Shown here one piece after another: positions 38,904 to 48,685 of a stretch of DNA of 64,000 nt. Within the stretch, counting starts at the first letter, position 1, and every line of letters starts with the position of its first letter. Made by a program: the position numbers and the translations under genes. A model generated the notes under the pieces. The model was not told the origin of the DNA. It worked only from the letters and a program-made list of their open reading frames with translations, and made no database searches. The DNA is from Bradyrhizobium cytisi (GTDB taxonomy: Bacteria > Pseudomonadota > Alphaproteobacteria > Rhizobiales > Xanthobacteraceae), in NCBI RefSeq assembly GCF_008123515.1, contig NZ_VSSR01000018.1, positions 1 through 64,000 on the forward strand, written 5' to 3'.

Positions 38904-40436
38904 ATGATCCGCTCCTTCCTGACCGTCTCGACGGGAACACTAGCCTCGCGGCTGCTGGGCTTTGCCCGCGATTCCCTGATCGCGGCGCTGCTCGGCACCG
39001 GCGCCGTGGCGGATGCGTTTCTGGCCGCCTTCCAGCTCGTCAATGTGGTGCGGCGCCTGCTTAGCGAAGGGGCACTCAATGCAGCCCTGATTCCGGCCTG
39101 GCTGCGCGTCCGTGACCGCGATGGCGAAGAGGCCGCCTCCGCGTTTGCGGGACGCGTGCTCGGGACGGTCAGCGCGGCCCTGTTCGTGATCTCCATCGTG
39201 ATCGCGCTGTTGATGCCGCTGATCATCACGATCATCGCGCCGGGATTCGTCGGCAGCCACAGGCTCGATCTCGCCGTGCAGAACGCGCGGCTGATGCTGC
39301 CTTATCTCGCCTTTGCCGGCCCGGTCACGGTGCTGATGGGGCTGCTGAACGCACAAGAGAGATTTGCGCTCACGGCGTTCTCGCCGCTGCTGTTCAACAT
39401 CGCACTGATCGCGACAATCGCCGCGCTGCTGCTGGGGCGCGCCGATGCGTCGCTCGCCGCGTGGATGCTGGCGGCGACCGTCGGCATTGCCGGCCTGCTG
39501 CAGCTCCTGATGCTGCTGTCGCAACGAAGTGCGCATCTCGCGACACCGTTGCGCGCAAGTTTCGACAAGGAGATGCGCGGCTTCTTTGCCAAGGCGATCC
39601 CCGGCATGATCGCAAGCTCCGGGCCGCAATGGCTGATGGTGGCCGGCGCGATCATCGCCTCGGCGACGCCGTCGGCGGTGTCCTGGCTCTATTTCGCCAA
39701 CCGCCTGATCGAGCTGCCGCTCGGCATTGTCGGCGTCGCCATGGGCACGGTGCTGGTGCCAGAGCTGACGCGGGCGGTGGGGAGCGGCGATCGCGACGCG
39801 GTCGCGCATGCGGAATCGCGCGCACTGGAGCTCGCGACCGGGCTCGCGCTGCCCGCCACGCTCGGCCTCGCCGTGTTGGCCGAACCGATCGTGCGGCTGT
39901 TGTTCGAGCACGGCGCGTTCGGCACGGAGGACAGCGCGGCCACCGCTCGCGCGTTGATGTGGTTGGCGCTCGGGCTGCCGGCGCATGTGCTGATCAAGGC
40001 GCTGTCGCCGGCCTTCTTTGCTCGCGGCGACACGATGACGCCGCTGCTCGCCACGGCCAAAGGCTTTGTGGTTGCGGTCTTGCTCGCCGTCCTGCTCGGC
40101 CATTTCTTCGGCGCGAGCGGGATCGCTGCAAGCATCGCGGCGGGCGCCTGGAGCAGCGCATTCTCGCTGCTCCGCAACGGCACCAGCGAATTCGGCTTCT
40201 CGGTCGACGCTGCCGGCCGCAAGCGGCTACCGCGGATCGTGCTTGCGGCCGCCGCCATGGGCGCGCTGCTCTGGCTGACGACGGGGCTGATGCCGGTGGA
40301 GGCCCACGGCCTGATCCGCTTCATTGTGCTGGGCTTGCAGATCGGCGCCGGAATTGCCGTCTACGGCCTGCTCCTGCAAATCCTCGGCGCGGCGTCCTGG
40401 CGCGAGGCGGTCAACGCCCTGAAGCGGCCCGCCTAG
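38904..40436 (+). CDS. murJ: lipid II flippase MurJ
   Basis: MurJ flips lipid II across the inner membrane during peptidoglycan synthesis. The 510-residue product has about 14 membrane helices and the family start STGTLASRLLGFARDSLIAALLG (positions 9-31). The cavity arginines appear in RLLGFARD and the GTGAVADAFLAAFQLVNVVRRL segment. Other conserved parts are EGALNAALIP and the second-half ANRLIELPLGIVGVAMGTVL. It lies just upstream of trpS, an arrangement common in Alphaproteobacteria. Confidence 0.96.
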   Translation: MIRSFLTVSTGTLASRLLGFARDSLIAALLGTGAVADAFLAAFQLVNVVRRLLSEGALNAALIPAWLRVRDRDGEEAASAFAGRVLGTVSAALFVISIVIALLMPLIITIIAPGFVGSHRLDLAVQNARLMLPYLAFAGPVTVLMGLLNAQERFALTAFSPLLFNIALIATIAALLLGRADASLAAWMLAATVGIAGLLQLLMLLSQRSAHLATPLRASFDKEMRGFFAKAIPGMIASSGPQWLMVAGAIIASATPSAVSWLYFANRLIELPLGIVGVAMGTVLVPELTRAVGSGDRDAVAHAESRALELATGLALPATLGLAVLAEPIVRLLFEHGAFGTEDSAATARALMWLALGLPAHVLIKALSPAFFARGDTMTPLLATAKGFVVAVLLAVLLGHFFGASGIAASIAAGAWSSAFSLLRNGTSEFGFSVDAAGRKRLPRIVLAAAAMGALLWLTTGLMPVEAHGLIRFIVLGLQIGAGIAVYGLLLQILGAASWREAVNALKRPA

Positions 40437-40529
40437 CCAGCCCCTGGCGGGCAAAGCCATCGAATTACCCTTGACGGGGCAGCCCCGCTGTTGGAAACGA
40501 CGGCCCGAATACCTCCAGGAACTCTTGCC

Positions 40530-41582
40530 ATGCCATTCGTTGAACGGGTCTTTTCGGGCGTCCAGCCGACAGGCAATCTGCACCTCGGCAATTACCTCGG
40601 CGCGATCGTCAACTTCGTGAAGATGCAGGAAACCCACAACTGCATCTATTGCGTCGTCGACATGCACGCGATCACGCAAGGCCTGGACGTCTGGGGCGGC
40701 CCGGCCGAGCTCGCACGCAACACCCGCGAGGTGACCGCGGCGTTCATCGCCAGCGGCATCGACCCCAAGAAGCACATCGTATTCAACCAGAGCCAGGTCT
40801 CCGGCCACGCCGAGCTCGCCTGGATCTTCAACTGCGTCGCGCGCATGGGCTGGCTCGGCCGCATGACCCAGTTCAAGGAGAAGGCCGGCAAGGACCGCGA
40901 GAACGCCTCGGTCGGGCTGTTCGACTATCCCGTGCTGATGGCCGCCGACATTCTGCTGTACCGCGCCACCCACGTTCCGGTCGGCGAGGACCAGAAGCAG
41001 CATCTCGAGCTCTCGCGCGACATCGCCCAGAAGTTCAACAACGACTTCGGCGATTCCATTCGCAGCCACGGCGGCAATGACGGCCTGTTCTTCCCGCTGC
41101 CGGAACCCCTGATCACGGGCCCGGCGACGCGCGTGATGAGCTTGCGCGACGGCACCAAGAAGATGTCGAAGTCGGATGCATCGGACAATTCGCGCATCAA
41201 TCTGACCGACGACGCCGACACCATCGCGCAGAAGATCCGCAAGGCGAAGACCGATCCGGAGCCGCTGCCGAGCGAAGAGAAGGGCCTGGAAGCACGTCCC
41301 GAGGCCGACAATCTCGTCGGCATTTTCGCCGCGCTCTCCGGCCGTCCCAAGGCCAGCGTGCTCGGCGAGTTCGGCGGCGGCCAGTTCTCCAGCTTCAAGA
41401 ACGCGCTGGCGGAGCTGTGCGTCACGAAGCTCGCGCCGATCGCCGGCGAAATGAAGCGCCTGGTCGCCGACCCCAGCCATATCGAGACCATCCTGAACGA
41501 TGGTTCCGATCGGGCCCGTGCCCTCGCCGAGGAGACCATGAACCTCTCCAAGGACATCGTCGGCTTCGTCCGCCGCCGCTGA
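40530..41582 (+). CDS. trpS: tryptophanyl-tRNA synthetase
   Basis: A 350-residue class I synthetase that charges tRNA-Trp. The HIGH-like motif is [13 protein letters not shown] and the KMSKS motif is [14 protein letters not shown]. The ATG at 40530 ([15 protein letters not shown]) fits homologues; the earlier open frame overlaps leader sequence. The family-specific [15 protein letters not shown] segment is present. It starts 93 bases after murJ and is followed by the universal stress protein gene on the same strand. Confidence 0.97.
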   Translation: MPFVERVFSGVQPTGNLHLGNYLGAIVNFVKMQETHNCIYCVVDMHAITQGLDVWGGPAELARNTREVTAAFIASGIDPKKHIVFNQSQVSGHAELAWIFNCVARMGWLGRMTQFKEKAGKDRENASVGLFDYPVLMAADILLYRATHVPVGEDQKQHLELSRDIAQKFNNDFGDSIRSHGGNDGLFFPLPEPLITGPATRVMSLRDGTKKMSKSDASDNSRINLTDDADTIAQKIRKAKTDPEPLPSEEKGLEARPEADNLVGIFAALSGRPKASVLGEFGGGQFSSFKNALAELCVTKLAPIAGEMKRLVADPSHIETILNDGSDRARALAEETMNLSKDIVGFVRRR

Positions 41583-41691
41583 AGATTGCGGTTGCGAGCT
41601 TGGGCCTGCGCCATGGCGCGGGCCGCTTCGCCTCTCCCCAAGCGGGAGCGAGTGTGGCAGCATGCCCGCCTGTGCACATTCCGGGATAGGC

Positions 41692-42186
41692 ATGACCAGC
41701 AAGCGACTTTGCTTCGAGCCGGGTCACAAGCCCAAATGTCTCGTCATCGTCGACGACACCGCCGAATGGGATCGCGCGGTCTATTACGCCAGCCGCTGGG
41801 CGATCCGCGCCGGCGGCGGCGTGGTGATGCTGCGCATCATCGAGATCGAGGACCAGAACCAGCAATGGCTGGGCGTCGCCGACATCATGCGCGCCGAGGC
41901 GCATGAAGCGGCGGAGGCCGCGCTCGACCGCGCCGCCGGCCGCGCCAATGGCATCGCCGCGATCACGCCGGAACGGCTCATCCGCGAGGGCGCCGCGATG
42001 GAGCAGCTGCTCGCGGTGATCGACGAAGACCCTGATATCGCCATGCTCGTCCTCGCCGCCAGCCCGGGCGCGGAAGGGCCGGGACCGTGGGTGGCGCTGC
42101 TCACCCACGCGCTCGGCACGTTCCCGGTGCCGGTGACCGTCATTTCCGGCGCGCTGAGCGACGGAAGCGTGGATTCGCTGTCGTAG
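41692..42186 (+). CDS. universal stress protein
   Basis: A 164-residue single USP domain. It starts near KCLVIVDDTAEWDRAVYYASRWA, where the first strand and an acidic loop are recognisable, and has MLVLAASPGAEGPGPWVALLTHAL near the C terminus. That segment stands in for the usual ATP-binding G-x2-G-x9-G(S/T) motif but is incomplete, so it may be a non-ATP-binding UspA-type member. It sits between trpS and the Nfu gene on the same strand. Confidence 0.82.
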   Translation: MTSKRLCFEPGHKPKCLVIVDDTAEWDRAVYYASRWAIRAGGGVVMLRIIEIEDQNQQWLGVADIMRAEAHEAAEAALDRAAGRANGIAAITPERLIREGAAMEQLLAVIDEDPDIAMLVLAASPGAEGPGPWVALLTHALGTFPVPVTVISGALSDGSVDSLS

Positions 42187-42334
42187 CCTTCCGAGGAGGT
42201 TCAGCGAGCGCCCTAACCCGCTGAAATGACAGCGAAACGACCCTCCCCACCCCCTTGACCGTGCGTTTGCCGTCGCCATCTGCTACTGGATAGAGCACGC
42301 GCCGGCCTTGAACCGGCGACGTCCGGAGAAAACC

Positions 42335-42904
42335 ATGTTCATTCAGACCGAAGCCACCCCCAATCCCGCCACGCTCAAATTCATTCCCGGCCGCATCGTG
42401 GTCGACGGCGGCCCGATGGAATTTTCGAGCCGCGAAACCGCTGCGCGCTCGCCGCTCGCCGAAAAGCTGTTCGAGGTGCCCGGCGTCACCGGTGTGTTCT
42501 ATGGATCGGACTTCATCACCGTGACCAAGGCGAACGGTGAATGGCAGCAGCTCAAGCCCGCGATCCTCGGCGCCATCATGGAGCACTACATGTCCGGCGC
42601 GCCGCTGCTCGCGGACGGTGCGGCCACCAGCGACGCCGATCTCGACGACGAGGACGAGTTCTTCGACGAGTCCGATGCCGAGACGGTCGACATGATCAAG
42701 GATCTGATCGAGACCCGCGTGCGGCCCGCAGTCGCCAATGACGGCGGCGACATCACCTTCCGCGGCTTCAAGGACGGGATCGTCTATCTCAACATGAAGG
42801 GCGCCTGCTCCGGCTGCCCGTCATCGACCGCGACGCTTCAGCACGGCATCCAGAATTTGCTGAAGCACTTCGTGCCTGACGTGGTCGAAGTCCGGCCGAT
42901 GTAA
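42335..42904 (+). CDS. Nfu-type Fe-S cluster scaffold/carrier protein
   Basis: A 189-residue Nfu protein that carries 4Fe-4S clusters to target apoproteins. The N-terminal Nfu_N domain (MFIQTEATPNPATLKFIPG) is followed by an acidic linker and the NifU C-terminal domain. The cluster-binding motif is CSGC in MKGACSGCPSSTATLQHGIQ. The ATG at 42335 follows GGAGA. No isc or suf genes lie nearby. Confidence 0.95.
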   Translation: MFIQTEATPNPATLKFIPGRIVVDGGPMEFSSRETAARSPLAEKLFEVPGVTGVFYGSDFITVTKANGEWQQLKPAILGAIMEHYMSGAPLLADGAATSDADLDDEDEFFDESDAETVDMIKDLIETRVRPAVANDGGDITFRGFKDGIVYLNMKGACSGCPSSTATLQHGIQNLLKHFVPDVVEVRPM

Positions 42905-42915
42905 GCGAGGTGCCG

Positions 42916-43002
42916 GAGGGTGGGCAAAAGCGAAGCGTGCCCACCTTCTTTTCTTGGAGACAAGTTGGTGGGCACGGCGCAAGAGCGCCTTTGCCCACCC
43001 TA
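42916..43002. repeat. intergenic palindromic repeat (type L)
   Basis: GGAGGGTGGGCAAAAGCGAAGCG at the left (42916 on) and GCGCCTTTGCCCACCCTACG at the right are complementary with an internal GTGCCCACC/GGTGGGCAC pair. It lies between the Nfu gene and tsaB. A further short inverted segment with GAATGGCG and CGCCATTCGC spans 43029-43100. Confidence 0.75.
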
Positions 43003-43108
43003 CGAAGTGCGGCAATATCGGGGGACTACGAAGAGTGAATGACGAATGGCGGATAGGCGTCTGGTTCGCTAAACTGCTCCCTATTCGACACTCGCCATTC
43101 GCTTTTTC

Positions 43109-43804
43109 ATGCTGATCCTCGCCATCGATACTGCGCTCGAAGCATGCGCGGCTGCCGTTCTCGACACCGACGCCGGTGAGCTCCTCGCGCAGGAGCAGCT
43201 GCTCATGAAGCGCGGCCATGCCGAGGCGCTGATGCCGATGATCGCGCGCGTGATGCAGTCGGCCGATCTCGCTTTCACGGCGCTCGACCGCATCGCGGTC
43301 ACGGTCGGCCCCGGCAGCTTCACCGGCTTGCGCGTCGGCATTTCGGCAGCACGCGGTCTCGCGCTCGCGGCCAAGCGGCCGGCTGTCGGTCTCACCGCCT
43401 TGTCGGCCTATGCGGCCGCCATTGTCGGCCAGAGCGGACCTGCGCCGGTGATCTCGGCGATCGATGCGCGGCACGACCACGTCTATTTCCAGATCGTCGC
43501 CGGTGACGGCAGTTTGCTGGTCCGGCCGACCATAGCTCCCATCGACGAGGCGATCGCGGCCTCGCAATTCGGCGCGCCGCATCTGGTCGGCAATGCCGCG
43601 AAAATTCTCGCCGAGCGCTGGCCGAAGGATGCGCCGCAACCTGTTTCGGTCGACGCGCAGCCCGCGCCCGACATCAGCTGGGTCGCCTGGCTCGGCGCTG
43701 CGGCAAATCCCGGCACCAATCCGGCGCGGCCGTTCTATCTGAAGGCGCCCGATGCAAAGCCGGCGGCCCAGCCGCTGCTCGCGGCTCAAGCCGCAACGTC
43801 ATGA
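43109..43804 (+). CDS. tsaB: tRNA threonylcarbamoyladenosine biosynthesis protein TsaB
   Basis: TsaB is the dimerisation partner of TsaD in the synthesis of t6A at position 37 of ANN-decoding tRNAs. The 231-residue product has the ASKHA-type start MLILAIDTALEACAAAVLD, the KRGHAEALMPMI segment and the signature GPGSFTGLRVGISAARGLA. The stop codon overlaps the rimI start by four bases (ATGA), showing translational coupling. Confidence 0.95.
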   Translation: MLILAIDTALEACAAAVLDTDAGELLAQEQLLMKRGHAEALMPMIARVMQSADLAFTALDRIAVTVGPGSFTGLRVGISAARGLALAAKRPAVGLTALSAYAAAIVGQSGPAPVISAIDARHDHVYFQIVAGDGSLLVRPTIAPIDEAIAASQFGAPHLVGNAAKILAERWPKDAPQPVSVDAQPAPDISWVAWLGAAANPGTNPARPFYLKAPDAKPAAQPLLAAQAATS

Positions 43805-44286
43805 CGAGATGGTTCTCGGAATGGTGGCGCGGCGGCACCGCCGCCGTCGAACCGGCGTCAGCGCGCGACGCGGCGCGGCTGGCGCAGCTCCATGGCGCCT
43901 CCTTTGCGCAGGGCTGGGGCGAAAGTGAGTTCGAGACCATGCTCAGCGAGCGCAACACGCTCGTCCACCGCTTGCGCCTAGGGCGCCAGACGATCGGCTT
44001 TGCAGTGTCGCGGATCGGCGCGGACGAAGCCGAAATCCTCTCGGTCGCGGTCGACCAGTCCCATCGCGGCCGCGGTCTCTCCCGCACGCTGCTGATGACC
44101 CATCTCGGTCACCTCGCAGGGCGAGGCGTGCGCACGATCTTTCTGGAGGTCGAGGAGAACAATCAGCCGGCGCGACGGCTCTATGCGCGATGCGGATTCG
44201 TGGTGGTCGGGCGCCGCGAACGCTACTATAAGCAGGCCAACGGGGAACAATTGAACGCACTTCTGATGCGACGTGACTTGTCCTAA
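43801..44286 (+). CDS. rimI: ribosomal-protein-alanine N-acetyltransferase RimI
   Basis: A 161-residue GNAT acetyltransferase of the RimI type, which acetylates the N-terminal Ala of ribosomal protein S18. The acetyl-CoA pyrophosphate loop is HRGRGLSRTLLMTHL, and the substrate-side segment is FLEVEENNQPARRLYARCGF followed by RRERYY. It overlaps tsaB by four bases, and the tsaB-rimI pairing is widespread, which supports the assignment. The fur gene starts about 40 bases downstream. Confidence 0.93.
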   Translation: MTRWFSEWWRGGTAAVEPASARDAARLAQLHGASFAQGWGESEFETMLSERNTLVHRLRLGRQTIGFAVSRIGADEAEILSVAVDQSHRGRGLSRTLLMTHLGHLAGRGVRTIFLEVEENNQPARRLYARCGFVVVGRRERYYKQANGEQLNALLMRRDLS

Positions 44287-44324
44287 TATCGATGGCAGAA
44301 AGCGCTCCGTCAGGCAGATATCAC

Positions 44325-44780
44325 ATGACTGGACTTAAACCTTCTTCCGCATCCAAGGCGTCCGGCATCGAGGGGCGCTGTGCCGCCACCGGCATGCGCA
44401 TGACCGAGCAGCGCCGCGTCATCGCCCGCGTGCTTGCGGAGGCGGTCGATCACCCCGACGTCGAGGAATTGTACCGGCGCTGTGTCGCCGTCGACGACAA
44501 GATCTCGATCTCGACCGTCTATCGCACCGTCAAGCTGTTCGAGGATGCCGGCATCATCGAGCGTCACGATTTCCGCGAGGGCCGCGCGCGCTATGAGACG
44601 ATGCGCGACAGCCATCACGACCACCTCATCAATCTGCGCGACGGCAAGGTGATCGAGTTCACCTCCGAAGAGATCGAGAAGCTTCAGGCGGAGATCGCAC
44701 GCAAGCTCGGCTACAAGCTGGTCGACCACCGGCTCGAGCTCTATTGCGTTCCGCTCGACGACGACAAGCCGACGTCTTGA
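44325..44780 (+). CDS. fur: Fur-family metal regulator (Mur/Fur type)
   Basis: A 151-residue Fur-superfamily repressor. The winged helix covers MRMTEQRRVIARVL and ISISTVYRTVKLFEDAG. The metal site carries HDFREGRARYE and DSHHDHLINL, followed by the dimerisation helix EIEKLQAEIARKLGYKLVDHRLELY. It lacks the CxxC pairs of zinc-structural Fur proteins, as do rhizobial Mur proteins, which respond to Mn(II). Fur and Mur are hard to separate by sequence alone. The heme-regulatory motif of Irr is absent. Start is 44325; a GTG/ATG at 44292 would add 11 residues. Confidence 0.93.
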   Translation: MTGLKPSSASKASGIEGRCAATGMRMTEQRRVIARVLAEAVDHPDVEELYRRCVAVDDKISISTVYRTVKLFEDAGIIERHDFREGRARYETMRDSHHDHLINLRDGKVIEFTSEEIEKLQAEIARKLGYKLVDHRLELYCVPLDDDKPTS

Positions 44781-44784
44781 TCTA

Positions 44785-45465
44785 GTGGCCGCTGACCTCA
44801 TCATCTTCGATTGCGACGGCGTGCTCGTGGACAGCGAGGCGATCTCCTGTCGCACCCATGCCGACGTGCTGACCCGGCACGGCTATCCGATCACATCGGA
44901 GCAGGTGTCCGAGCGCTTCCTTGGCCGCTCGACAAAACAGGCCAATCTCGAGATCGAAACCGAACTCGGCCGCAAGCTGCCAGAGGCCTATCACGGCGAT
45001 CTGCAGGACGAGCTGTTTCGCGCATTCGAAGCCGACCTCGAAGCGATCCGCGGCATCCACGACGTGCTCGACGTCGTGACGCAACGTGTCTGCGTTGCAT
45101 CGAGCGGTTCGCATCCGCGCATGCGGGTGAGTCTCGGAAGCACTGGGCTCTATGAACGCCTCGCACCAAACATCTTCTCGTCCTCGCAGGTAACAAACGG
45201 CAAGCCCGCACCGGACCTGTTCCTGTTTGCCGCGAAGGAAATGGGCGTCCCGCCCGAGCGCTGTGTCGTGATCGAGGACAGCCTTGCCGGCATCGCCGGC
45301 GCGCGGGCGGCCCGGATGAAAGTGTTCGGCTTTTACGGTGGCAGCCATTGCGGGGCCGGCCATGCCGAGACCCTGCGCCAGGCGGGTGCCGACTTGACCT
45401 TCTCGGACATGCATCAATTACCTGAGCTGGTCCGCCGGATCGAAGTGGACGCGCTGACGGGCTGA
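44785..45465 (+). CDS. HAD-family phosphatase/phosphoglycolate phosphatase-like
   Basis: A 226-residue haloacid dehalogenase-type hydrolase. The nucleophile motif I is IIFDCDGVLVDSEAIS near residue 5. Motif II is near VCVASSGSHPRM, motif III Lys is in NGKPAPDLFLFAA, and motif IV is VIEDSLAGI. This is the beta-phosphoglucomutase/phosphatase subclass with a four-helix cap. Substrate is uncertain. GTG at 44785 starts it four bases after the fur stop, so it may be cotranscribed with fur. Confidence 0.88.
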   Translation: MAADLIIFDCDGVLVDSEAISCRTHADVLTRHGYPITSEQVSERFLGRSTKQANLEIETELGRKLPEAYHGDLQDELFRAFEADLEAIRGIHDVLDVVTQRVCVASSGSHPRMRVSLGSTGLYERLAPNIFSSSQVTNGKPAPDLFLFAAKEMGVPPERCVVIEDSLAGIAGARAARMKVFGFYGGSHCGAGHAETLRQAGADLTFSDMHQLPELVRRIEVDALTG

Positions 45466-45480
45466 TTTCGTCCTCTCGGC

Positions 45481-45574
45481 GTCATTCCGGGGCAATGCGC
45501 CAGCATCGAACCCGGAATCACGTGCCAAAACCCCTGGATTCCGGGTTCGCGACTGCGTCGCGCCCCGGAATGAC
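45481..45574. repeat. intergenic palindromic repeat (type B)
   Basis: Third type B copy: GTCATTCCGGGGCAATGCGC at the left, GCGCCCCGGAATGAC at the right, with CCCGGAATCACG and GGATTCCGGG inside. It lies between the HAD phosphatase and miaB genes. Confidence 0.8.
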
Positions 45575-45656
45575 AGCCGAAAAGCCCCCCAATCGCTGGA
45601 TTTTCGGCTCTCCAGCCTATATCTGAAGGGCGTTCTCCACCTCAATTCCGGGTTCC

Positions 45657-47051
45657 ATGAAGCCGCCGCGCAAGCTGCACATCAAATCATATGGCTGCCA
45701 GATGAACGTCTACGATGCCCAGCGCATGGTGGACACGCTGGCTCCGGAAGGATTCGTGGAGACGGCGAATGCCGAGGAGGCCGACCTCGTCATCCTCAAC
45801 ACCTGCCACATCCGCGAGAAGGCTTCCGAAAAGGTCTATTCCGAGCTCGGCCGGCTGCGCGTCGCCAAGGACGAGGCCGCGCGCGAGGGCCGCGCCATGC
45901 AGATTGCGGTGGCAGGCTGCGTCGCGCAGGCCGAAGGCGAGGAGATCGTGCGCCGCGCGCCGGCGGTCGACGTCGTGGTCGGTCCGCAGAGTTATCATCA
46001 TCTGCCCGAGCTGCTGAAGCGGGCCGGGAGCGAAGGCCGCGCGATCGAGACCGAGTTTCCCGCCGCGGACAAATTCGGCTTCCTCGCCCAGCCCAGGCCC
46101 GATGCGATCCGCGCGCGCGGCATTTCCGCTTTCGTCACGGTGCAGGAAGGCTGCGACAAGTTCTGCACCTTCTGCGTCGTGCCCTACACACGCGGCGCCG
46201 AGGTCTCGCGTCCGGTGGCAAAGATCATCGACGACGTGAAGCGCCTTGCCGACAACGGCGTTCGTGAGCTCACGCTGATCGGCCAGAACGTCAACGCCTA
46301 TCACGGCGACGGGCCTGACGGAAAAAGCTGGGGGCTCGGCCAATTGCTGGAGCGTCTGGCCGGGATTCCCGGCATCGCGCGGCTACGCTACTCGACCAGC
46401 CACCCCCGCGACGTCGATGACAGCTTGATTGCGGCCCATCGCGATCTCGATGCGCTGATGCCGTTCGTGCACCTGCCGGTGCAGTCGGGCTCGGACCGAA
46501 TCCTGGCCGCCATGAACCGGAAACATACCGCCAATGATTATCTTGATGTCATCGACCGTTTCCGGTCGGCGCGCCAAGACATTGCTTTTTCATCAGATTT
46601 TATCGTCGGCTTCCCCGGCGAGAGCGAGCAAGATTTTCTCGCGACCCTCGCGCTTGTCACGCAAATCGGCTACGCTGCAGCATATTCGTTCAAATACTCC
46701 GCCCGGCCGGGAACGCCGGCCGCGGATATGCAGGAGACGGTGCCCCCCGCCGAGATGGACCAGCGATTGGAGCGGCTCCAGGAATTGATCGACAGCCAGC
46801 AATCGGCCTTCAACAAGGCTGCGATTGGCTCAACAGTCGACGTGCTGTTCGAACGTCCGGCGCGCAAGGACGGCCAGATCGTCGGCCGCACCGCCTTCCT
46901 TCAGCCTGCACATGTGATGGCCTCGCCCGACATTATCGGACAAATCCTGCCGGTGCGGATCGACAGCCTCGAGCGCTACAGTTTCCTCGGCGAGCTCGCC
47001 ACGCAACGCACGCGCGAGCCCGCTTTATCATCCATCGCTACGGGAGCCTGA
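45657..47051 (+). CDS. miaB: tRNA (N6-isopentenyladenosine(37)-C2)-methylthiotransferase MiaB
   Basis: MiaB is a radical-SAM enzyme that converts i6A37 to ms2i6A37 in tRNAs reading UNN codons. The 464-residue product has the N-terminal UPF0004 domain with the Cys of SYGCQMN, NTCHIRE and AGCVAQAEG that bind the auxiliary cluster. The radical-SAM motif is [15 protein letters not shown], and a C-terminal TRAM domain includes [17 protein letters not shown]. The ATG at 45657 matches the conserved start. phoH follows 4 bases later. Confidence 0.97.
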   Translation: MKPPRKLHIKSYGCQMNVYDAQRMVDTLAPEGFVETANAEEADLVILNTCHIREKASEKVYSELGRLRVAKDEAAREGRAMQIAVAGCVAQAEGEEIVRRAPAVDVVVGPQSYHHLPELLKRAGSEGRAIETEFPAADKFGFLAQPRPDAIRARGISAFVTVQEGCDKFCTFCVVPYTRGAEVSRPVAKIIDDVKRLADNGVRELTLIGQNVNAYHGDGPDGKSWGLGQLLERLAGIPGIARLRYSTSHPRDVDDSLIAAHRDLDALMPFVHLPVQSGSDRILAAMNRKHTANDYLDVIDRFRSARQDIAFSSDFIVGFPGESEQDFLATLALVTQIGYAAAYSFKYSARPGTPAADMQETVPPAEMDQRLERLQELIDSQQSAFNKAAIGSTVDVLFERPARKDGQIVGRTAFLQPAHVMASPDIIGQILPVRIDSLERYSFLGELATQRTREPALSSIATGA

Positions 47052-47055
47052 ACCC

Positions 47056-48114
47056 TTGCCAAAAAGCGCATCGGATTCGTCTGCTATCGCTCCCAGCCGC
47101 AAATTTGACCGCGACATGCAAGTTCCGCCCGAGACCCAGGTCGTCATCGACTTCGACGACAACCGCGCCGCATCCGCGCTGGTCGGCCCCTATGGCCAGA
47201 ACCTGGCGCAGATCGAGCGGAGGCTCGGCGTCGTGGTGGACTCCAAGGGCAATCACATCACGATCGGCGGCACCCGCGACGGCTGCGACGCGGCACGCCG
47301 GGTGCTGGAGACGCTCTACGCGCACGCCGTGAAGGGGCAGGATGTCGACCAGGGTGAGGTCGAAGGCGCGATCCGCGCCGTGATCGCCCAGGGCTCCCTG
47401 TTCGAGTTCGACGCCAAGTCGGCAAAGTCGGCCTTCGACAGCATCAACTTGCGCAAGCGCCCGGTGCGCGCGCGAACGGCCGCGCAGGACTCCTACATCC
47501 GCGCGCTGAAGCGCCATGAGCTTGTGTTCGGCATCGGCCCAGCCGGCACCGGCAAGACCTGGCTCGCGGTCGCGCATGCCGCGCAATTGTTCGAGCGCAA
47601 GGAGGTCGACAAGATCATCCTGTCACGTCCGGCGGTCGAAGCCGGCGAGCGGCTCGGCTTCCTGCCCGGCGATCTCCGCGAGAAGGTCGATCCGTATTTG
47701 CGCCCGATCTACGACGCGCTCTACGACCTCATGGACGCACGCATCGTCGAGCGCGCGCTGCAGACCGGCGAGATCGAGATCGCGCCGCTCGCCTTCATGC
47801 GCGGCCGCACGCTGACCAACGCCGCGATCATCCTGGACGAAGCCCAGAACACGACGTCGATGCAGATGAAGATGTTTCTGACCCGTCTCGGCGAGAACAG
47901 CCGCATGATCGTGACCGGCGATCCCTCGCAGATCGATTTGCCGAACGGCCAGACCTCGGGGCTCGCCGAGGCAACCCGCCTGCTGAGCGGCGTCGAAGGC
48001 ATTGCGCAAGTTCATTTCAAAGCCGAGGACGTGATCCGCCACGAGCTCGTGGCACGAATCGTCTCCGCCTACGAAGGGTTGCCGCAGCGGCCGCCCGCCG
48101 GCAACAAATCCTGA
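47056..48114 (+). CDS. PhoH-family ATPase (PhoH-like RNA-associated)
   Basis: A 352-residue PhoH-like protein: an N-terminal KH-like RNA-binding region (VGPYGQNLAQIERRLGV) then the PhoH ATPase domain with Walker A GPAGTGKTWLAV and the Walker B motif IILDEAQNTTSMQMKMF. The RPAVEAGERLGFLPGDL segment and VTGDPSQIDLP (sensor) are characteristic. Likely TTG start at 47056; a later ATG at 47116 is possible. Partnership with YbeY in RNA maturation is suggested by the adjacent ybeY gene, a conserved neighbourhood in many bacteria. Confidence 0.95.
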   Translation: MPKSASDSSAIAPSRKFDRDMQVPPETQVVIDFDDNRAASALVGPYGQNLAQIERRLGVVVDSKGNHITIGGTRDGCDAARRVLETLYAHAVKGQDVDQGEVEGAIRAVIAQGSLFEFDAKSAKSAFDSINLRKRPVRARTAAQDSYIRALKRHELVFGIGPAGTGKTWLAVAHAAQLFERKEVDKIILSRPAVEAGERLGFLPGDLREKVDPYLRPIYDALYDLMDARIVERALQTGEIEIAPLAFMRGRTLTNAAIILDEAQNTTSMQMKMFLTRLGENSRMIVTGDPSQIDLPNGQTSGLAEATRLLSGVEGIAQVHFKAEDVIRHELVARIVSAYEGLPQRPPAGNKS

Positions 48115-48174
48115 CGAGACAACAGCGGGACCACACGGGCGCAGATCCAGCGCCTTATCGTTCCGAACAAACCC

Positions 48175-48684
48175 ATGTCACATCCCAACCTTCCCATGAC
48201 CGAGGTCCTCGTCGTCGCCGATTGCTGGCAAAGCGAGCCTGACGCCGAAACCGTGATCCAGCGCGCCGTCGCGGCTGCCGCCGCATCCGTCGACGAAGAT
48301 GTCGCCGACGCAGAAGTGGCCGTGATGCTGACCGATGATGCCGGCATCCGCACGCTCAACGGCAACTGGCGCGGCATCGATAAGCCGACCAACGTGCTGT
48401 CGTTCCCCGCGCTCCAGCCGGAAGGCGAATGGAAGCCGGGCGATGCGCCGCGCATGCTCGGCGACATCGCGATCGCCTACGAGACCATGCGGCGCGAGGC
48501 GGACGAGGAACATAAGCCATTCGATCATCATTTGAGTCATCTCGCCGTGCATGGTTTCCTGCACTTGATCGGCTACGATCACGAGAACGACGGCGACGCG
48601 GAAGAAATGGAAGCGCTCGAAACCGAGATTCTGGCTCACCTCGGCATCCCCGATCCCTATGCAGACCGCGCAGGGACGCACTGA
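48175..48684 (+). CDS. ybeY: endoribonuclease YbeY (rRNA maturation factor)
   Basis: A 169-residue zinc-dependent UPF0054 protein involved in 16S rRNA 3-prime end maturation and 70S quality control. The metal motif is VHGFLHLIGYDHENDGDAEEM, containing the H-x3-H-x5-H pattern. The TNVLSFP segment is typical. It starts about 60 bases after phoH; the corC-like gene starts two bases beyond its stop, so these genes form a unit. Confidence 0.96.
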   Translation: MSHPNLPMTEVLVVADCWQSEPDAETVIQRAVAAAAASVDEDVADAEVAVMLTDDAGIRTLNGNWRGIDKPTNVLSFPALQPEGEWKPGDAPRMLGDIAIAYETMRREADEEHKPFDHHLSHLAVHGFLHLIGYDHENDGDAEEMEALETEILAHLGIPDPYADRAGTH

Positions 48685-48685
48685 G

